Shown here in pieces: positions 1 to 10,501 of a DNA stretch of 64,000 nt. Position numbers and translations under genes: made by a program. The first letter of the stretch is position 1, and every line of letters begins with the position of its first letter. The DNA is from Hemicordylus capensis (Eukaryota > Chordata > Lepidosauria > Squamata > Cordylidae): positions 89,128,294 through 89,192,293 of the forward strand of contig NC_069662.1 in assembly GCF_027244095.1 (NCBI RefSeq), given 5' to 3'. Below the pieces are notes generated by a model that did not search any database, had not been told where the DNA came from, and worked only from the letters and a program-made list of their open reading frames with translations.

Positions 1-78
1 AGAAGCCAGTTTCCTGAAAATGCATCAAGCAAAAGGTAAGGAGACTTTGTTAAAGGAGATTGAGGAATTAGAACATTA

Positions 79-2092
79 CATCATTACACAGTTTTTACAC
101 CTCTGTTGTATTGATTGAAATTTTTTTTAATGGTTTTGAAAAATGAGATTGGGGGGAAAGGACCAAAGTGTCAATTTTTAATAACATTTTAACCTGTAGT
201 AGTGTGGCATTTTTTATCAGACATCTTTGAAATTAGACCTTATCAGGTAGATCACACAGTTTCAAGTTATTGGCCGGATAGAATTTTGAGGCTTATATTT
301 GTGCAACCTTTTCTCTGTTTTTGCTAGTACCCTTAACTAAAATGAGTAATTACTAATACCCTTTAATCTAATGGCACAATCTCCTACCTGCCATGATGAG
401 AGATGATTTGCAGCTACTATTCTCAACAAAAAAGAGCTGAGATCAAATCTCAGAAGGGACACTAAGAAAACTACGGCAAAAAGGAGACAAAGCCCCAAAC
501 TCCTCACTGACTGAGCATCAGCTGAGAAATAGACCACTGAATAGTGGTGATGCAAAAAAGTGTATTGCTGTTCCTATGGCAACCTGCAGGTCATGATGTA
601 GGAGCCAGAAAATGATCTCATGATAGAGGCAGCAGAGCAGAACAGGAGACACCAGTCACACCAGAGTTAGTGAAGGGAAACTCAGGACAGCCAGTTTTCA
701 CAGGCTTCCTACAGACAGCAACCAATGCATCAAACCATCAATCTTCTTCACCTTGACTTTCAAAAGGGGAAACCAAGTCTAGCTAGCCATTGGACATCTC
801 TTCAGGATATATATGAAAGCCCAAGAAGATAGGCTTTCAGGTTTAATAAATGCCAGCACCAGATCTCATTAGTGAGAGCTAGCCATTGTCAAATGGAAGA
901 CTCAGGGTCTTGCAGGATCTAGAAGCCTGTGGTCCACCTACAATTATACCTGGCACCTTTTTATTCTTGTCATTCAGGAAGTGAAGGGGTACCCATAAGA
1001 GCAGTGGTGCAGTACATTGTCTAAGAGACTATGAATCAGAAAGCCCGGGGTTCAGATCTTACTTCTGCTATGGGCTCAGTTAATGACCTTCAGTAAGCCA
1101 CTCCATCATCCTCGGTCCCACCCACAATATGGTAGTCGGAATACCAGCCTCCCATTCAGGATTGTTGTAAGGATTACTGCGAGAGGATGTGTGAAATGCT
1201 TTGAATGCCCTAATAAGCACTGTATAACAGCAGAGTATTATATCCTACCTTTTAAATGTTCCAGAGGCACTCAGTGCTCAGGTTCCCATGGAGGGCTTAG
1301 CTTCAGTGAGGTTCCTGCATCACCTGCCTTCAGACCCTCATTTTCTGTCCTTCTTGATATCCTCAATTTGCCACTTCCATCTCTCCACATCTCAGATTGC
1401 AGGTGAGGGTTCACATGATGGACGGCTCCTCCATACATGGGACATTCCCTCCACATTAAAAACAACAACAACTTGTCAGTTAAGGCAGGATTCTAGCCTA
1501 GCTCAATCTCCTGGATATTCTGTTATTATTTTGTGTAATGTTGTTGTTGTTCTTCTTGTTGTTTTTAAATGGTACATTTAATCTGTACATTGCCTAAAGA
1601 TTTCTAGATAAAGCAGTATAGAAATTCAATAAATAAATAATAATAAATTTAACAGCATCTTGACATTTGAGCCTCTACTTGCTGTGGGAAGCACGACAGG
1701 CCAGATGTCGGGGGGGCGGGGGGGGCCAACCTTTCTAGAAAGAAACCATTGTGACTGTAACCCTATGAGTATAGCCCCCTGTTGGAGCTGAAGGACAAAT
1801 GGGTCGTTTGGACTTTTGGGATTATCATAGTGTGGATTCTGAGGGATGAGCTGGACTGAGGGAAGAGAAGGGAACAAGAGAATAATATTTAAGTTCTGAA
1901 GTGATAGAAAGAAGACAAGCAGGAAGATAAGACAAGCAGGAATATAATATCAACTTTCTTCAGGAAAAGAGTGGAGTGAGGGACAGGTCTGACCCAACTG
2001 CATTGTTGGTCTCTGAGGGTTTTCCCCTGTATGTAGTAAATTATATATGTGCTGGAATCATTTTTTATCATTTCGTCCCCTTTTCCCCTCCT
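79..2092 (+). repeat. Old diverged paralog of unit segment 13574-15950
   Basis: This flank segment aligns collinearly with 13574-15950 of copy 1, and with 31593-33969 and 49605-51975 of copies 2 and 3, from 'catcattacacag' to the T/C-rich end near 'tttttatcatttc'. By eye the identity is around 90%, far below the identity between the 18-kb units, so this duplication is older. The unit version carries a 332-bp insertion (14492-14823) that is absent here; the empty site is at about 905-915. Both paralogs contain a MIR-like SINE, and both are followed on the right by a plus-strand L2-group LINE. Confidence 0.85.
990..1240 (+). mobile_element. MIR-like CORE-SINE (left paralog)
   Basis: The stretch starts 'agagcagtggtgcag', passes a box-B-like 'gggttcagatct', then the CORE-type segment 'atgaccttcagtaagcc', and ends with 'aggattgttgtaaggatt' and 'gtgaaatgctttgaa', in MIR order. 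It is a shared, hence old, insertion: the same element sits in the paralogous unit segment. It is too diverged for recent activity. Confidence 0.6.
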
Positions 2093-2149
2093 TTTGTTGA
2101 ATAAACCTTCTGTTTCCAGAAACAATTTCTCACTGTGATGCATTCAATG

Positions 2150-3935
2150 ATTTCTTTACAGATAAAATTACTTGCATTTGGGTTGATCTGGACTCCAATA
2201 TTTCTTCAGGGAGGGGTATCCTGCAATACATCTTGCGAGATTAGATTTGATCAGTTTCATTTTATGACTCCTAGGGATGTGGACAAGCTGCTTGGAGCAG
2301 TGAGGCCTACCACCTGTTCTTTGGAACTTTGCTCAACATGTCTAATTTCATCTTGCAGGGAGGTTGTTGGATATCATTCGTTGATATCATTAATCCCTCA
2401 TGGAGGGAGGGCAGGATGCCATATTGTCTGAAGGAGGCGGTGGTTAGACCCCTTTTAAGAAGCTCGCTCTGAATCTCCCTGGTGATGGATACTAATAGGC
2501 CAGTCTCCAACCTCCCATCGCTTGGCAAGTTGATTAAGAGGGTGTTGGCTGACCAACTCCAAGCGGTCTTGGAGGAATTGATTGGCTTTAGAGCAGGCTA
2601 TGGGCTTGAGATGCCAATGGTTGGCCTGACCTTCCCCAAGGAACTGACAAATGGAGTGTGGCTAGGCTGGTTCTTTTGGATCTCTCAATGCCTTTCAGTG
2701 CCATCTACCATGGTATCCTTCTGGATCTCTTGAGAGATTTGGGGATAGGAGTGTTTTACAGTGGTTCTGCTCCTATGTCTCAGGTAGATATCAGATGGTG
2801 GTGCATGGTGACATTTTTGGAAGGGCGGTATAGAAATTGAATTAATAATAATAATAATAATAATAATATGGGTCCCCCCGGTGCTGCATTCTATCACCAA
2901 TGCTTTTTAACATTTACATGAAACAACTGGGTGAGTTCATCAGGGGATTTGGTGCTGGGTGTTATCAATATGCTGATGACACCCAATCTATTTCTCCTTG
3001 ACATCTACATCAGGAGATGGCCTTAGCCCCTTAAATGCCTGCTTATGGGCAGTAATGGGGTGAATGAGGGATAATAAACAAGCTGAATCCAAGCAAGACG
3101 GAGGTGCACACTGTTCAGGGGCAATCTGCAAGATGGGATAGAACTCCCTGTTCTGGATGAGGTTACACTCCCCCAGAAAGAACAGGTTTGTAGCTTGGGA
3201 GTTCTCTTGGGCCAAGGTCCCACCATGGTGCCTAAGGTTGAGGCTGTGGCCAGGAATGTTTTTTACCAGCTGTGACTGATTCAAGAACTCCACCCATTCT
3301 TTGAGGAGAAATGAACTGAAAACAGTGGTGCAGCAGCTGATAACCTGCAGGTTGGACTACTGCAACCCAATATAGGGCTGCCTCTGTACGTAGTTCAGAA
3401 ACTTCAGTTAGTTCAAAATGCAGCAGCCAGATTGGTCTCTGAGGTATCCCGGAGAGACCACATTATGCCTGTTCCTAAACAGTTGCACTGGCTGCCAGTA
3501 TGATTCTGGGCATAGCACAAAGTGCTGGTTATTATCTTTAAAACCCTGAATGGCTTAGGTCTCGCTTACCTGAGAGATCACCAATCTCTACAAGATCCCA
3601 CTGAGATTGTCACAATGGATCTGTCTTTAGGTGTCACTTGTTCATCTGGTGGTGATCTTGGATAGGGCCTTCTCTGTTGTCACCCCTAGGCTGTGGAATG
3701 CGCTCCCCACAGATATGAAGAGATTATCTTCCTTATAGGCCTTCAGGAGAGCCATCTTTTTAGCCTGGGTTTTAATGACCTTTAGTCTTAATGCTAACTT
3801 TTATCTGTTTTAAATGATTTTTTTTTAATTTTAAATGGTATGTAGTTCTTTATTTTTGTGTAAACTGCCCTGGGACACTTTTGGAAGGGACACTTTTTGC
3901 CCTGGGACACTTTTGATTATATGAATCAAATAATT
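2150..3935 (+). mobile_element. L2/CR1-group LINE, reverse transcriptase to 3' end, decayed
   Basis: This is a 5'-truncated non-LTR retrotransposon in several broken frames. In order: a motif-1/2 region around 2490-2570 (RPVSNLPSLGKLIKRVLADQ); motif A as LVLLDLSMPFSAIYHGILL (about 2665-2730); the pre-motif-C segment MLFNIYMKQLGEFIRGFGAG; the catalytic YADD at 2969-2980; then an LNPSKTEV-like stretch near 3085-3105. The C-terminal block reads QLVQNAAARL...SRRDHIMPV near 3410-3475. The 3' UTR ends near 3935 after repeated 'ccctgggacacttttg'. The left breakpoint of the 18-kb duplication falls inside it at 3603. Clade assignment rests on remembered family motifs; L2 versus CR1 is not settled. Confidence 0.8.
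2813..2872 (+). mobile_element. Short LINE-tail insertion inside the L2 reverse transcriptase
   Basis: Between the 'GRYQMVVHGD'-like part and the 'GPPGAAF'-like part of the host LINE sits 'ttttggaagggcggtatag' followed by an (ATA)n run. That is the 3'-terminal signature of the L2-group elements in this window (compare the reverse complements at 16777-16830 and 30190-30235). It looks like a very short 5'-truncated insertion of a related LINE. Confidence 0.6.
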
Positions 3936-4726
3936 TTTTTAAAAAAACTATACATAAATCTCTAGGGCCAATGCTGCTTTGAGCTTCTTCAACCATATAA
4001 CAAGGTTAGATGTGAAGAGCAGGAAATGAAATGATTGCTGATTTGCTGCTTGAAACCAACGTGGAGTTGCCCAACAACAGGAAGGTGAGGTTATCTCATT
4101 CTAGCTCTCTCCTTCCAAGTTGTGTCTGCACTGAAAGGGTGGTGGAGTTTGCAGAGTAAATCTCATGATGGTATCAATAATGTTGTGGTCCATTTTACAA
4201 TCCAGTTACCTTGTCTCATGTCTCTATTGGGGCATGTCAGCAACTGATATTATTTTGACCAGTATAGAGAAATGTCAATAACGGCTGGTACAATGAAAAG
4301 ACATTTGAAACATTCTTGTCCAATCAGAAGAAAAGAGGAAGACAGATCTGTGTCATTTCCCAGCAACTGGACTGACTTTTCAGCTGTGCCAGGTTGCAAG
4401 ACAAACCTGAAATGTTTCCCCTCAACAATAAAGCAAAAAAATTTTAAAAGACCAAAAACCAAACTCTCATATAATTAATACCACATATTAATGATTACTA
4501 ATCATTTACTATTGCTACTATTACTATTACTAGTAATGATTACTATTGTTCAAAATAGTGCATGCAGTCAAAATGAAAAAATCTCATTCTAATAACCATC
4601 CATACAAATAAATATCCCAATTATATTCAAACAAACTTTATTTTGGTCTTTGACAGGCAAAACCAAAGTAGACAGATAAAGATCATCTTACAGATTGCAA
4701 ACATAAAAAAACTGCATTAATAATAG

Positions 4727-4830
4727 AGTTCCATTGTCGTGCAGTGGTTGGACTAGGACAGGGGAGACCCGAGTTCAAATCCCCATTCCGCCATGAAACT
4801 CACTGGGTGACTCCAGGCCAGTCACATAAC
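4727..4830 (+). mobile_element. CORE-SINE fragment, copy 1
   Basis: The stretch has the tRNA-like 'gtgcagtggttggactagg', box-B-like 'gagttcaaatcccc', then 'aaactcactgggtgactcc' and 'ggccagtcac', the CORE/MIR-type middle. The distal part is missing. This SINE type is common in squamate genomes. Confidence 0.65.
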
Positions 4831-4914
4831 ACTATCAATTAAACATAAATAAATTAAATAATCTATCATATACTGTGTCATTTGAGCAAGGTGTTAACAT
4901 CTGTCTGATTCTAT

Positions 4915-5149
4915 TAAGTTGTGCCGTGTAGTTGGTGTCGACTGCTGGAGACCATAGAGCCTTGTGGTTGTCTTTGGTAGAATACAGGAGAGGTTTACCA
5001 TTGCCATATCCCGCTCAGTATACGATGATGCCTTTCAGCATCTTCCTATATTGCTGCTGCCTGATATAGGTGTTTTCCATAGTCCGGGAAACGTACCACT
5101 GGAGCCTCTTGCTCCCTAGACAAGCTCTGCCGTACCATTAGGTGGCTCC
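4915..5149 (-). mobile_element. Sauria-type SINE (BovB-like tail), copy 1, internally shortened
   Basis: Read on the minus strand it runs from a tRNA-like head ('gagccacctaatggtac') to a tail with 'ggtctccagcagtcgacac', the shape of BovB LINE 3' ends that Sauria SINEs share. It aligns in reverse with the plus-strand copy at 16018-16273. Compared with copies 2 and 3 it lacks about 18 bp net in the head, removing the 'ggttcgaaccc'-like box B, so its polymerase III promoter is broken. Confidence 0.75.
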
Positions 5150-5361
5150 AATTCTATTGGCCTCCACTAATTTACATGCCCCCACACACCCCAGAAAACA
5201 CAACTGTTATTCATGTTGGGGGAAAAATAAATAGCTGTACTGTCTAGGTTTTCCTGCTCCTCCACAGTTTAGAAATTTTGTGGGTATTTAATTTAAGTTA
5301 GGAAAAATAAACTGCTGAATGAGTCAGGCTGTACCCAGTTCATTGGAAGGACAGAAAAACT

Positions 5362-5556
5362 GGAAGCTGCCGTATGTAGAGTCAGACCATTGGTCCCTTT
5401 AGTTCAATATTGTCTAAACAGACCGGCAGCATCTTCTCCAGAGTTGCAGGCAGGAGTCTCTCTCAGTCCTATCTTGGAGATGCCAAGAGGGAACTTGGAA
5501 CCTACTGGATGCAAGCTAGCAGATGCCCTCAGACACAGTGGGAGACTAGCTGATGA
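5362..5556 (-). mobile_element. tRNA-headed squamate SINE, minus strand, copy 1
   Basis: Its reverse complement follows the same family as the plus-strand element at 7619-7808. The top strand reads 'gaagctgccgtatgtagag', 'tcagaccattggtccctt', a 'ggagatgcca' middle and a degenerate tRNA-like head near 5520-5556. The family is recognised from memory as a widespread squamate SINE with a tRNA-Ala-like head. The tRNA end is more decayed than in the plus copy. Confidence 0.7.
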
Positions 5557-5798
5557 TCCCTGCTGGTGCCTCCTACCTTGTTTCCCCCTGATTTCAATCA
5601 TATGAATAGCATGATCCAGACATTATGGTGTATGACTGTAAAGATGCCTGTACATTTGTGCATGTGTCTGTGTAAATGACTATACCTGGGTTCATTTTAA
5701 ATCTGGATGCAGGCCCTTTAGATGCATAGTATAGATATATAGTGTACTTGACCTACGTGAAACATAACACGTGAATGACTGTGCCTGCATCCCATTAC

Positions 5799-6035
5799 TA
5801 CAACAACAACAAATACTTATATGCTGCTTTTCAACAAAAGTTTCCAAAGTAGTTTACATAGAGAAATAATAAATAAGATGGAGCCATGGCTCCAAAGGGG
5901 CTCACAATCTTAAAAGAAACATTAGACACTATCAAGAAACACTGGAGTGCTACTGTGCTGGAGGTTGCTCTCCTCCTGTAAAATAAAGGAAATCAACACT
6001 TTTAAACAGTGCTTCTTTGCTCAGTAAGTAGGAGT
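5799..6035 (-). mobile_element. L2-tail-like interspersed repeat, copy 1
   Basis: The top strand starts with (ACA)n, then 'aaatacttatatgctgctt', 'gtagtttacatagagaaat', 'ggggctcacaatctt' and 'ctactgtgctggaggttg'. The same order of blocks occurs at 16771-16994, so these are two members of one family. Read on the minus strand it ends like the L2-group LINE tails here ('aaactgccctgag...ggcggtatag'), so it may be a LINE 3' UTR or a SINE sharing that tail. Confidence 0.6.
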
Positions 6036-6059
6036 CAACACTGTACACTTGTTGTATGA

Positions 6060-7600
6060 GTGTTGAACATGACATAGGGATGGGCTAACAAGGCTTTTAT
6101 CCTGTATCTCTTGCATCATGTCCAGTTTCTAAGAAACAGAAAATGTACTAAGACGGGATTATGAATTTAACCAGAGGATGGTTTATTCACAAGTTGCCAC
6201 CCTTTCAGTCTGCTGAATGTCTTATTTTCTCTTCAGAACATTCAAAGGATATATATACACAACATACTTAAATGTTGCAAAACAGGTTACCAAGAAAAAT
6301 GTAAATGGTACACATTCAACAACCAAAGACAAACATGTATAGAAACCAATTCACTGTTTACATCCCACGTTAAATGGATCAACATTTTTTAGATAACCAA
6401 CCCAAGAGATGAACCCTTTGATCTTGGCTCCTAGTCTGGATCCTGAAGCCTAGCTTCTGTGATGCACAAAAAGGCTGAAGTCTTTCCCATATGCACAGGA
6501 ATGTCCCGACACAGAGTGGAGGTTGTATTTCCTCTGTCACAGTCCATGAGACAGTTTCAAGACTTTCCCACTTGAATCAGAGCTGCTATGGAAACGAAGC
6601 TCCAAAGATGACTCTCAGTTTTCCAGGCAACCCAGCTGTCCTTCATTCTTCATGCTCTTCCCTAGGGAAGTATTCAGGATGCTGAGCAGATCTAGAGAGG
6701 AAAGACTAGCCTGTGGCTGTCCAAGAGCTTCTCTGAAAGGCAAACATAAAACAATCTTTTTGGCCCAAAAGGAACAGGAATGCTCCCCCCAACCTGCCAT
6801 TTGTTGGGAATTCTCTCTGGTAAGTGATACCCTTCTAATATAGCAGAGTGCACAGAGGCACGACACAGTGGAGTCTGCCCAGGCATGTGTGTTTGCTGAG
6901 AGGAAATTAACTTGGATCCAGTTCATAGTTTCAAATGAATATAAGGAGTATTTATTAGTGAACTCCATTCTAGATAGTAAAGTGGAGAGATAGGATCTCT
7001 AATCTAGCTAGCTAGCTGGATGCACATGGATGCATCTTTGCACTCATGGTGCAGGGAGAGAGGAGCGTGAGTGTTGCAAGGAAGAAGAAAGGGAAAGAGA
7101 GCGGAGGAAGAGGAAGTGGCAGGCAGAAAGGAAGGAAGTTAGTCCCTAAGAGTAGCAATCTACAGAGCAAAGGGATAGTGTCAAAGCAGTAGAGAAGGGA
7201 TGACCAATGTCTTGACCTCTCTAGCCCTCTGACTCACTAATCTGTCCCCCTCTGTCATTGAGACATGAGACAGTGCAAAGTACTTCACTTCTAACACCAT
7301 TCACAATCCAAGCCTTTCTAGGAGATCTAGAAGAAACTGGAAAAAGATGGAAAGCAATTTATTTCACCAAAGGCTGTGCAACTTAGGAGGCTGAGAGTCT
7401 GTCAAAACTTTGATATTCGAAGTCCCTCATTATTTTGGGGAAGGGGGAAAATCCTATTTAATCAGGGACTGATTCTCTGAACTCCCTCTACTTAACTTGC
7501 AGGTTTTGTTTTGCATAGTGCCAAGCCTTATAGCTTTAAGCCTTCCTACAACATTCTTTGTTATCTATCTATACTTTTGCTACAGAGTCCACTGAGAAGC
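6060..7600. other. No recognised gene or repeat; purine-rich stretch at 7050-7140
   Basis: Ordinary AT-rich DNA with no feature I can name. A GA-rich run lies at about 7050-7140. A weak exon-like stretch with splice-like borders is at 6666-6819 (see findings). The same holds for 24190-25735 and 42205-43750 in the other units. Confidence 0.5.
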
Positions 7601-7618
7601 AGTGCAGAATGGAAATAT

Positions 7619-7808
7619 GGCCATAGTTCAGTGGCAGAGCATCTGCTTTGAATGCAGAAGGTCCCAGGTTCCAAGCCTGGCAGCATCTCCAGGTAGGGCT
7701 GGGGAAGACCCCGTTTAAAATTCTATGGAGCTGCTACCAGTTTGAGTAGACACACTGCTGAGCTAGATGGACCAAAGATTTCGGATGTAGTATAAAGCCA
7801 CTTCCCAT
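7619..7808 (+). mobile_element. tRNA-headed squamate SINE, plus strand, copy 1
   Basis: It has a clear tRNA-like head: 'ggccatagttcagtggcag' (box A) and 'ggttccaagcctgg' (box B position, one base off the usual 'ggttcaa'). After that come 'catctccaggtagggctgg', 'gctgctaccagtttgagta' and 'gctagatggaccaaag'. The head resembles tRNA-Ala. It is a fossil insertion, not a tRNA gene, because no acceptor stem closes. Confidence 0.8.
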
Positions 7809-8180
7809 GCAAGTGGCAAGATACTTTGAGCAGATTTCAGAGAAAAATCAAACCCCCCCCCAAATGTCACAAGAAGTTCAAATGGGGGGAAAGTGCTTTA
7901 GTACAGTCTCTTTGTGGCAGAACTCTGCTTCCAGTTTTTTATCTGTGTGATACTCATGGTTTCTCTCGTATAAATATATTGTTTTTCTTACCTATTCTGG
8001 AAGGGCAAAGAAAGGCTGCCAATCTGCTTCCTAAATTCCTAATTTCTTCAGTCCTTCCTGTCAATTCCATTCAGTGATGGTGTTATTCCTGCTTCTTAGA
8101 CACCAATATCTACAACTAAAGGACATATATTTATAAAATGTAAATAATAATAATAATAATAACTACTACTACTACTACAA

Positions 8181-8516
8181 ACAGACAAACATCTTCCACA
8201 CAATTCACCAGATATAACTGTAGTCAAGAAGAAAGAAAAACAAGTTAGAATAATTGACATAGCAATACCAGGTCATAGAAAAATAGAAGAAAAAGAAATA
8301 GAAAAAATAACAAAATACAAAGATCTACAAATTGAAATTGAAAGGCTGTGGCAGAAGAAGACCAAAATAATCCCGGTAGTAATTGGCGCCCTAGGTGCAA
8401 TTCCAAAACACCTTGAAGAGCACCTCAACACCATAGGGGCCACAGAAATCGGCATCAGCCAATTACAAAAAGCAAACTTATTGGGAACAGCCTATATTCT
8501 GCGACGATATCTGTAA
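8181..8516 (+). mobile_element. R2/R4-type LINE C-terminus with restriction-like endonuclease, copy 1 (frame open)
   Basis: This is an open frame of 111 codons plus stop, beginning TDKHLPHNSPDITVV. It shows the restriction-like endonuclease signature PD-X14-D (PD of SPDITVV, then D of RIIDIAIPG). It continues with KYKDLQIEIERLW, KIIPVVIGALGAIPKHLEEH and ends LLGTAYILRRYL. This order (IIDIAIP, then IPVVIGALG, then LLGTA.ILR.L) is known from the C-terminal ends of site-specific-type LINEs with this nuclease. The element is 5'-truncated; an (AAT)n/(ACT)n tract directly precedes it and its 3' UTR runs to about 8570. The frame is intact here but frameshifted in copies 2 and 3. Confidence 0.7.
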
Positions 8517-8708
8517 TAATATCAGCAACTATACTGAGAATAAAATTCAGCCATCCCACATCCTTGGGAAGAACATTTTACACCAGAATATACTTGGTGA
8601 AAATTTACTCTCTTTTTTGTGTGGAAGAAATTCTGAATATACTTCCTAATGACCTACAGATACCAAATGTTGCATGAAGAATCCTGCCACTCACATTAGC
8701 TGAATGCA

Positions 8709-9008
8709 CTACAGGGCCGAACGCACAAAAAGGGCTGAACCTGCCCTCAAATGGCATGAACCAGCCCATGGGGAGACAGGGGGAGGCCAGCGGGGGAGCC
8801 TCTAGAGACACGCCCCCCCGTCGCTGCAGAAGGGGGCCGCTGCACCCTAAGGCCGCAGAAGCCCTCAGCGATGTCATTGGCAAGCAGCACCCCGTAACTA
8901 GGCCTAAATTGGCATGGTGGGGGGGGGGGTTGGTTCAAGCTAAACCAGGCCGAACTGATCTCGAAATCAAACTGGCTTGAGATTGAGCCGGTTTGCACAT
9001 CCTTAGTA
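8709..9008. mobile_element. GC-rich MITE-like repeat, copy 1
   Basis: A sharply GC-rich island lies in AT-rich surroundings. One end reads 'ggtttgcacatccttagta', matching the 'gtgcacatccctag' type end of the MITE at 60128-60382. The other end is 'ctacagggccgaacgcac', a weak inverted match. It is probably a decayed non-autonomous DNA transposon of a group common in squamates. Internal G- and C-runs vary in length between copies. Confidence 0.45.
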
Positions 9009-9414
9009 GCATCCCAGTTACTTGAAGAGAACTTAAACAGAAATACCTGAGTGTTATGAAGTCCCACTTTCTGGTGCACCGTCAGCTTGTTCAAGAGCCT
9101 TTCTAGGCACCAAAGTTTCATACAAATCAGCCCTTCACAGTAGTACTCAGAAAGATATTCTAAGTTGTTGTGAATGTTTTCAAGCTGCTTGGAACTGCTT
9201 TCGGCATGGATTTCTACTCCCCACTCCTAGATACCATCCAAGGGGGGTTACTTTCAATCCACACCCCTCCCACTGCTGCCTAACCTTCTTCCCCACTTAG
9301 CCCACATTCTCAAGGGCCACCTGTGGACAATATTTTGTGCCTCCAGTCTACTCCTTCCACCATCCTCTCGTCCCCCATCAGGGTAGCCCATAATATTCAG
9401 TGTCTAACTGCACC

Positions 9415-10501
9415 ATCTCAGGCCCCTCGGGGCTTTTCAGTTCTGCAATCTACTACTTCTCTTTCCCAGAAATAATCCCAAACTTTCTACAGCTGCATGC
9501 ATATCTTGAACAACGCACCTTTTCGAAAGTGAGGTCGGAATGGAAGAGCACAAGGCCAGCTTCTTGAGAAGGAACAATGAGATCAAGGTGGAAAGACAAG
9601 ACAGTGAGCAAGACAGAATCAAAGTCAGGCAGGCCAAGGAGACACTGGATACCAGAAGGTACTGAGGGCTATGCAGAGGCTGAGTCAGGCAGGCAGTGGT
9701 GACATTGGCAAGCGATGCGTCCTGTGGGCAAGGCAGAATCAAAGTCTGTCAGGCTGAGGTCACGCCAGAAAGCAGCGGGCATTGAGATAAAGGTGAAAAC
9801 AAAGTCAGGCAGGCCAATGACACACTGGACACCAGCAGGTACTGAGGGCTAGGCAGAGGTGGAGTCAGGCAGGCGATGGTCACTTTGGCATGCCATGGGT
9901 CCTGTTGGCAAGGCAGAATCAAAGTCAGGAAGACCAGGGACACCCCATGAGCCAGTGGGTCCTGAGGGCAAGGCATAGGCAAAGTCAGGCAGGCTATGGT
10001 CACACTGGCAAGCAGCAGGTACTGAGGGCAAGGCATAGGTGCTCAGGCAGGCTCAGGTCACACGAGAAAGCAGCACATAATGAGGAGAAGGCGGAATCCA
10101 AGTCAGGCAGGCTGAGGTCCCACTGGAAAGCAGCAAATATTCAAAGCAAGGTGGAAATGGAGTCAGGCAGGCTGAGGTCACACAGGAAAGCGGTGGGCAA
10201 GGTGGAATCGAAGTATTTTGTTACCAAGATGGTAACTCTGCCCCAGGGCAAGGCTCCAGTTCAGTTGGAGGAATCCTGCCTGCTGCTTCAGTCTCAGGCT
10301 TTGTCAAGGCTGTGGCAATGCTGTTTCCCTTGCTGACCCCTCAAAATCTGAGTCTGGTGGTAATGGTGAGTCCTCCAGATGATGGTATTTCGGGTGGTGG
10401 CCTCCCACTGTGTCTGGTGGTAATGGTGAGTCCTCTGGTCTTATGTTGGTGGGCTGGATGGTGTCTTGGGGCATGAGGCCCTCGGATGATCTTGAGGGGC
10501 C
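9415..10501. other. 1,087-bp segment present only in copy 1
   Basis: Copies 2 and 3 read straight from 'taactgcacc' to 'tggatcctc' (27558/27559 and 45573/45574), skipping this segment. The only shared bases at the edges are 'cc'. It contains the 60-bp minisatellite and part of the GC-rich block. Deletion in the ancestor of copies 2 and 3 is simpler than insertion, because the edges are not repeat ends. Confidence 0.9.
9600..10215. repeat. Minisatellite of about 60 bp, about 10 units, copy 1 only
   Basis: Units are anchored by 'agtcaggcaggc' at roughly 9625, 9682, 9741, 9805, 9863, 9925, 9985, 10042, 10100 and 10160, spaced 58-62 bp. Units 1 and 4 resemble each other ('gacactgga.accag'), as do units 2 and 5 ('gtcctgt.ggcaaggcagaatc'), suggesting a three-unit higher-order repeat. 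Because 60 is a multiple of three, chance reading frames with 20-residue repeats appear on both strands; I do not regard them as genes. The whole array is missing from copies 2 and 3. Confidence 0.85.

Noticed and set aside
337-555. 72-residue minus-strand frame seen four times (337, 13881, 31900, 49906) as a conserved small gene
   Set aside because: It recurs only because the surrounding DNA is duplicated; the older paralog shows residue changes without a protein-like pattern and no start or splice context is evident.
7619-7692. Functional tRNA gene
   Set aside because: Boxes A and B are present but no closing acceptor stem, and a SINE body follows directly; it belongs to a dispersed SINE family.
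9749-10336. Proteins with 20-residue repeats on both strands in the minisatellite
   Set aside because: The 60-bp unit is a multiple of three, so open repeats arise in several frames at once; unit lengths of 58-62 bp break any single frame.
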